From: an uncultured Clostridia bacterium
GTDB lineage: Bacteria > Bacillota > Clostridia > Christensenellales > UBA1242
Assembly (NCBI GenBank): GCA_944376785.1
Contig: CALWDV010000019.1
Location: 1 to 16,683, forward strand
Direction of reading: 5' to 3'
DNA: 16,683 nucleotides
In this document: positions 13,902-16,683 of the stretch, one piece after another
How the letters are laid out: each line of letters begins with the position of its first letter
Position numbering within the stretch: position 1 is the stretch's first letter
The notes under the pieces: model-generated
Databases searched by the model: none
What the model was told of the DNA's origin: nothing
What the model saw: the letters and a program-made list of their open reading frames with translations, nothing else
Made by a program: the position numbers and the translations under genes

Positions 13902-14840
13902 ATGAATAGTTATAAAATACCAGAAGATATTACAAACAAAGTGAAAAGTATTAACGACGAAGAAAAAAATAAGAAAAAATTGGAAGAAATTTATTCAAAA
14001 CTAGATAGTGTTTCAAATAAATTTTCAAACTCAAACTCTGGGAGTATTCCAGAAAAAATTGAACTTGAAAAAATGGAGTTTGAAATGCCCACTGATGAAG
14101 AAATTAAAACAACCAGCGAAAACTCTTTAAAGGAATATAAAAATTCAAACATTAGTAACATTGAAAACGAGTTTAAGTTAAAAGAAGATGAATTAAACGC
14201 AAACAAAACAGATGTTTTAAACACAACAAATCAAGCAAAGGAACAACTAAACACTTATTACAATCAAGCAATAGAAAATTCAGAAAATCAAGCGTTAAAA
14301 AGAGGACTTAGTAGAAGCAGTATTGTTATAAATCAACTAGATGCTTTCGAAAAAGACAAAATTAACGACTATAAAGCATTAGATGAAAAATTGAATTCAG
14401 ATATTAATGCAATTAATTTTGAACTTAATGCGCTTTCTGGCGAAAAACAAACAGCATTAAATAATTTTGATATTACATATGCTGTTAAATTGCAAGAAAA
14501 AATTAATTCATTAACACAAGAACTTAATGAAAAACAAAAAGAAGTTATTGAATATAATAACGAGATTGCATTAAAAGAAGCAGAGTTTAACAAAGATGTT
14601 GATGAACTTAAAAACGAACTTGCAAACACCGATTGGGATAAGGCAACCGATTTAGTTGAACTTTATGGAAAATATGGCCCAAATGTTGTTGAAAAAGTTA
14701 GAGCAGATGAAGTTTATAACACTGCAAAAACTTTATTAAACAATTTAAGTGCAAATGAAATTCAAGTTGTTTTAAATGATGAAGGATTTAAAAAACGTTT
14801 GGGCACAAATTATGAAAAGTTAGTTTTGGAATTTTCATAA
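13902..14840 (+). CDS. Coiled-coil virion-associated protein, possible ejection or tail-needle component
   Basis: The protein has 312 residues from the ATG at 13902, which has GGGAGG 7 bases upstream; an in-frame ATG at 13827 would add 25 residues but has no clear SD. Residues 1-45 are charged helix, followed by a disordered Ser/Asn patch. From about 70 to 242 there is nearly continuous heptad-like helix, including QALKRGLSRSSIVINQLDAF (130-149) and NFDITYAVKLQEKINSLTQE (188-207). The final 70 residues (TDWDKATDLVELYGKYGPNV...) form a more compact helical end. There is no signal peptide or transmembrane helix. I recall similar 'ALKRGLxRSSIV' proteins after the nozzle gene in related phages but know of no assigned function. 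A long coiled coil here could be an internal ejection protein, a tail needle or a tail-fibre stalk. Confidence 0.5.
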   Translation: MNSYKIPEDITNKVKSINDEEKNKKKLEEIYSKLDSVSNKFSNSNSGSIPEKIELEKMEFEMPTDEEIKTTSENSLKEYKNSNISNIENEFKLKEDELNANKTDVLNTTNQAKEQLNTYYNQAIENSENQALKRGLSRSSIVINQLDAFEKDKINDYKALDEKLNSDINAINFELNALSGEKQTALNNFDITYAVKLQEKINSLTQELNEKQKEVIEYNNEIALKEAEFNKDVDELKNELANTDWDKATDLVELYGKYGPNVVEKVRADEVYNTAKTLLNNLSANEIQVVLNDEGFKKRLGTNYEKLVLEFS

Positions 14841-14841
14841 A

Positions 14842-15156
14842 ATGTGGGAAGAAATTTTTAATTTAGCATTAAATAATGGCTTGTGGGCTGTTTTGTTTTT
14901 AGCACTTTTAATTTATCAATTAAAAGATTCAAAAATTCGTGAAGAAAAATATCAAAACACAATTACTGAATTAAACAAAACTTTAAACAAAGTTAATGAA
15001 ATTGATGAAAATGTTTCAAATTTAACTGAAAATATTATTGAAGTTGGAAAAAACATTAAACAAATTGAAAATAGTGTTGCAATTTTAACATCAAAAAAGA
15101 GAAAAAACACGGAGGAAAAAAATGAAGAAATACCAAACAACGGGATTTTGGATTAG
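14842..15156 (+). CDS. BhlA/UviB-type holin-like protein
   Basis: The protein has 104 residues. It opens with MWEEIFNLALNNGLWAVLFL and ALLIYQLKDSKIREEKYQNT, the signature of the BhlA/UviB family of small holin-like or bacteriocin-associated proteins. A single transmembrane helix spans about 10-26 and is followed by a conserved basic 'KDSKxREEKYQ' turn and a long amphipathic coiled coil (about 35-85). The C-terminus is charged. It would insert in the cytoplasmic membrane and help trigger lysis. There is one base between its ATG and the previous stop and no clear SD, so it likely depends on translational coupling. Its 3' end overlaps the second holin by 35 bases. Confidence 0.75.
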   Translation: MWEEIFNLALNNGLWAVLFLALLIYQLKDSKIREEKYQNTITELNKTLNKVNEIDENVSNLTENIIEVGKNIKQIENSVAILTSKKRKNTEEKNEEIPNNGILD

Positions 15157-15418
15157 TTTAACTGGTGCTGTTTTATTGGTTTTACAAAATTTGGGTGAAG
15201 CATTTGGTTTTAAAATAAATTCTAATTTAGTTAACACAATAGTTTCATCTGTTTGTGGAGTGTTGGTTGTTGTTGGAGTTTTAATACCAACAAAAACAAC
15301 TGAAAATACTAATGAAATTGTTAATGAAAATGATAAAAATAACAACACTTATCAAAATATTGCTTTAAACGAAAAAAATATTAATAATGAAAATAATAGC
15401 AATGATGAAACTGTTTAG
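15122..15418 (+). CDS. Phage holin (two-helix type)
   Basis: The protein has 98 residues. The N-terminus KKYQTTGFWISLTGAVLLVL, then QNLGEAFGFKI, then VNTIVSSVCGVLVVVGVLIP gives two transmembrane helices (about 8-25 and 36-56) with a short turn. This is the layout and motif set ('NxxFWhSLhxAhhLhhQ') of small Gram-positive phage holins. The C-terminal 40 residues are an unusually long Asn/Glu-rich hydrophilic tail (TKTTENTNEIVNEND...), where family members usually stop soon after a basic end. The ATG at 15122 has GGAGG upstream inside the previous gene. It would make the membrane lesion at the end of infection. No endolysin gene follows: the operon ends in the terminator just after the stop. 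Confidence 0.75.
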   Translation: MKKYQTTGFWISLTGAVLLVLQNLGEAFGFKINSNLVNTIVSSVCGVLVVVGVLIPTKTTENTNEIVNENDKNNNTYQNIALNEKNINNENNSNDETV

Positions 15419-15419
15419 T

Positions 15420-15452
15420 AAAAAAGAGTGTGAATTTCACACTCTTTTTTTT
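15420..15452 (+). terminator. Strong terminator closing the phage late operon
   Basis: AAAAAAGAGTGTGA (15420-15433) pairs with TCACACTCTTTTTT (15437-15450) around ATT, continuing into an 8-base T-run (15445-15452). It starts 2 bases after the holin stop codon and separates the phage module from the downstream membrane-protein genes. The A-run on the 5' side may let it work in both directions. Confidence 0.9.
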
Positions 15453-15535
15453 GTTTTTCATAAAACACAAAAAATAAAATTGAAAATTTAAAATAAAAAC
15501 AAAAAATAATTAAAATTAAAAATTTAGCAAATAAT

Positions 15536-15564
15536 TTGTATTATGTTTTAATTTTATATATAAT
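15536..15564 (+). promoter_or_regulatory. Promoter for the downstream membrane-protein genes
   Basis: TTGTAT (15536-15541) and a perfect TATAAT (15559-15564) are 17 bp apart, and the 80 bases upstream are almost pure A/T, like an UP element. Transcription would start near 15571, leaving about 15 bases before the ATG at 15586. It shows that the downstream genes are not part of the late operon. The rest of the 15453-15585 gap holds nothing else I can identify. Confidence 0.6.
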
Positions 15565-15585
15565 AAATAATGTAATTGGATATAT

Positions 15586-16407
15586 ATGAAAAATTTTATT
15601 GAAACTATTAAATATATTGGTAAAAATTTAATATTTGTTATGGGCTTTGCAATTTTACCTGCTTGTTTTGTGGGTGGATTATTGCAACCTTTTTACATAA
15701 CTAACTTTTTAGTTGACTATAAAAATTTGAAAATTGAAAGTTTTTTAGATATTTTAAAACCATTGTTTGGTGCTAGTTGGGTTGATGTTTTAAATTGGGT
15801 ATTATCTTTTATAATTATTATTTTGGTTTTTTCTGCTTTCATTGGAAACATAGAAAATCATTTTAGAAGTGGAAAATTAAATTTAAGTTCCACAATGGGT
15901 TTTGTTAACAATTCAATTTTAAGTATGATAGTTTACGCAATAATATTTTTAATTGGCTATGTTGTTGTTAAATTTTTACTTGGTTTAATTATTTTTATTT
16001 TACACATTGTGTTTGGCAGGTTAGGTTTAGAACCAACAATGCTTTTATATGTTATTAGTGTTATTGTTAGTTTAGTTGTTTTGTTATTTTCTGGTTATTT
16101 GTTTTCATACATTTTAATTGCAATGCCAGACACTAACATTTGTGGCTATTCAGTTGCAACAAGTTTAAGTGATGCAAGTGATTTAATTAATAAAAACATT
16201 TTTAAAACATTGTTTTTAGTTGCTTTACCATTTTTGTTTGTTATTCCTTTTGTTTGCTTAGGGCACATATTTAATTTTGAAGCAATAAGCAGTGTTATAA
16301 GTGTTTTAATTTTATTTATGTATTATCCAGTTTTAGGATACACAATTTATTTTGATTATTCTAGACTAGAAAGATATGACAATATTAAAAAATATTATTA
16401 TAAATAA
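15586..16407 (+). CDS. Polytopic membrane protein of unknown function
   Basis: The protein has 273 residues and is dominated by hydrophobic helices at about 13-33, 68-88, 111-141 (probably two), 152-180, 206-226 and 233-256, so six to seven membrane spans. A soluble loop near 88-104 is basic (NHFRSGK), and the C-terminal KKYYYK is probably cytoplasmic. There is no transporter, sugar-transferase or protease motif I can name. The start ATG at 15586 has only a weak SD (TTGGA), with a good promoter just upstream. The next gene, 34 bases downstream, also encodes a membrane protein with a similar amphipathic start, so the two probably form an operon of a two-component or paralogous membrane pair. 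It looks like host sequence or cargo rather than phage structure. The family is not recognised. Confidence 0.6.
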   Translation: MKNFIETIKYIGKNLIFVMGFAILPACFVGGLLQPFYITNFLVDYKNLKIESFLDILKPLFGASWVDVLNWVLSFIIIILVFSAFIGNIENHFRSGKLNLSSTMGFVNNSILSMIVYAIIFLIGYVVVKFLLGLIIFILHIVFGRLGLEPTMLLYVISVIVSLVVLLFSGYLFSYILIAMPDTNICGYSVATSLSDASDLINKNIFKTLFLVALPFLFVIPFVCLGHIFNFEAISSVISVLILFMYYPVLGYTIYFDYSRLERYDNIKKYYYK

Positions 16408-16426
16408 TTAAATTATAAATAATTAA
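16397..16426. repeat. Perfect 15-bp tandem duplication over a stop codon
   Basis: ATTATAAATAATTAA occurs twice, head to tail (16397-16411 and 16412-16426). The first copy carries the TAA stop (16405-16407) of the membrane-protein gene and the second lies in the intergenic space before the next gene. It looks like replication slippage in A/T-rich DNA. Confidence 0.9.
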
Positions 16427-16441
16427 TTGGGATTTATTATT

Positions 16442-16683
16442 ATGATGTACAAAGACACTTTTAAGTTAATACTTTCAAATTTTCATTTGGTATGGAAAAT
16501 TTTAACATACATTGTTTTTTCCACACTTTGCATAATTGGTTTGGCATATGCTTGTAGTTTACCAATTTTAAATGTGCTAGAAGCTGAAGGTGTTTTGGTG
16601 CAATTTAAAGATTTGTTTATTAATTTTTCACAATCTTTTAATGTTTATGAATTACTTTATAATAGTGTAACATTCATTGAAAA
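16442..16683 (+). CDS. Second membrane protein, 5' part only (continues beyond window)
   Basis: The frame is open from ATG at 16442 (a second ATG is at 16445) to the window edge, giving 80 codons. Residues 1-17 are an amphipathic start (MMYKDTFKLILSNFHLV), followed by one transmembrane helix at about 20-40 (ILTYIVFSTLCIIGLAYACS) and then a polar segment (FKDLFINFSQSFNVYELL). The layout resembles the start of the preceding gene, where a charged amphipathic helix leads into the first membrane span, so the two may be distant paralogues or partners. The SD is weak (TTGGGATT about 10 bases upstream). Family unknown; the protein is truncated by the window. Confidence 0.6.
   Translation, partial: MMYKDTFKLILSNFHLVWKILTYIVFSTLCIIGLAYACSLPILNVLEAEGVLVQFKDLFINFSQSFNVYELLYNSVTFIE

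Noticed and set aside
13991..14629. Two minus-strand Ser/Phe-rich frames (77 and 86 codons) inside the coiled-coil gene
   Set aside because: Their composition is what the complement of Lys/Glu/Asn-rich codons gives; no start signals.
15421..15585. Phage attachment site after the late operon
   Set aside because: No tRNA or repeat copy at both ends can be seen within the window; the region is only poly-A/T with a promoter.
1..16683. CRISPR array, tRNA, rRNA, insertion sequence or recognisable riboswitch
   Set aside because: I looked for spaced direct repeats, tRNA-like cloverleaf ends and transposase motifs by eye and found none.

Overview
The window is AT-rich throughout, with poly-A/T runs and Asn/Lys/Ile/Leu-heavy proteins. 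It uses Shine-Dalgarno (SD) motifs of the AAGGAGG type. TGG encodes Trp and TGA is a genuine stop (6446-6448 and 12695-12697), so the code is standard rather than mycoplasmal. Single-membrane surface proteins with an N-terminal signal and a C-terminal anchor, together with Gram-positive-type holins, point to a low-GC Bacillota (Clostridia/Bacilli-like, possibly gut) genome carrying a prophage or prophage-derived island. This is inference; there is no rRNA or tRNA in the window to place it.

Layout. (1) 1-183: the end of an SSB-like OB-fold protein, closed by a bidirectional terminator (231-257). (2) 256-2751, minus: a large Asn-rich membrane-anchored surface protein with a beta-propeller-like region and SH3-like modules. 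(3) 2752-3066: a regulatory region with three inverted repeats and a promoter for the next gene. (4) 3067-3648, plus: a sigma-region-4/ArpU-like regulator, probably the late-gene switch. (5) 3649-4452, minus: a second SH3-like surface protein, smaller, abutting the regulator with no base between the stop codons. (6) 4527-14840, plus: a compact short-tailed-phage (P22/podovirus-type) morphogenesis operon: TerL, TerS-like fragment, zinc-finger protein, portal, scaffold, major capsid, conserved unknown, head-tail adaptor, nozzle-like beta-propeller, an Asn-rich beta protein and a coiled-coil protein. (7) 14842-15418: two holin-type membrane proteins with no endolysin, then a strong terminator (15420-15452). 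(8) 15586-16683: two polytopic membrane proteins under their own promoter, probably host genes or cargo outside the phage module.

How the genes fit together. The regulator is a good candidate to turn on the late operon, whose promoter region has a poor -35. TerL packages DNA through the portal into a procapsid built by scaffold and capsid protein. Adaptor and nozzle complete a short tail; no tape measure, sheath or tail-tube gene is present. A hairpin terminator just after the capsid gene would set a capsid:tail expression ratio. The two opposite-strand surface proteins, each with its own transcription unit, look like morons or lysogenic-conversion genes that alter the cell surface, although the larger one could be a host neighbour. 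No integrase, repressor, lysin, tail spike or att site was seen, so whether this is part of a full prophage or a reduced particle-making island cannot be settled from this window.
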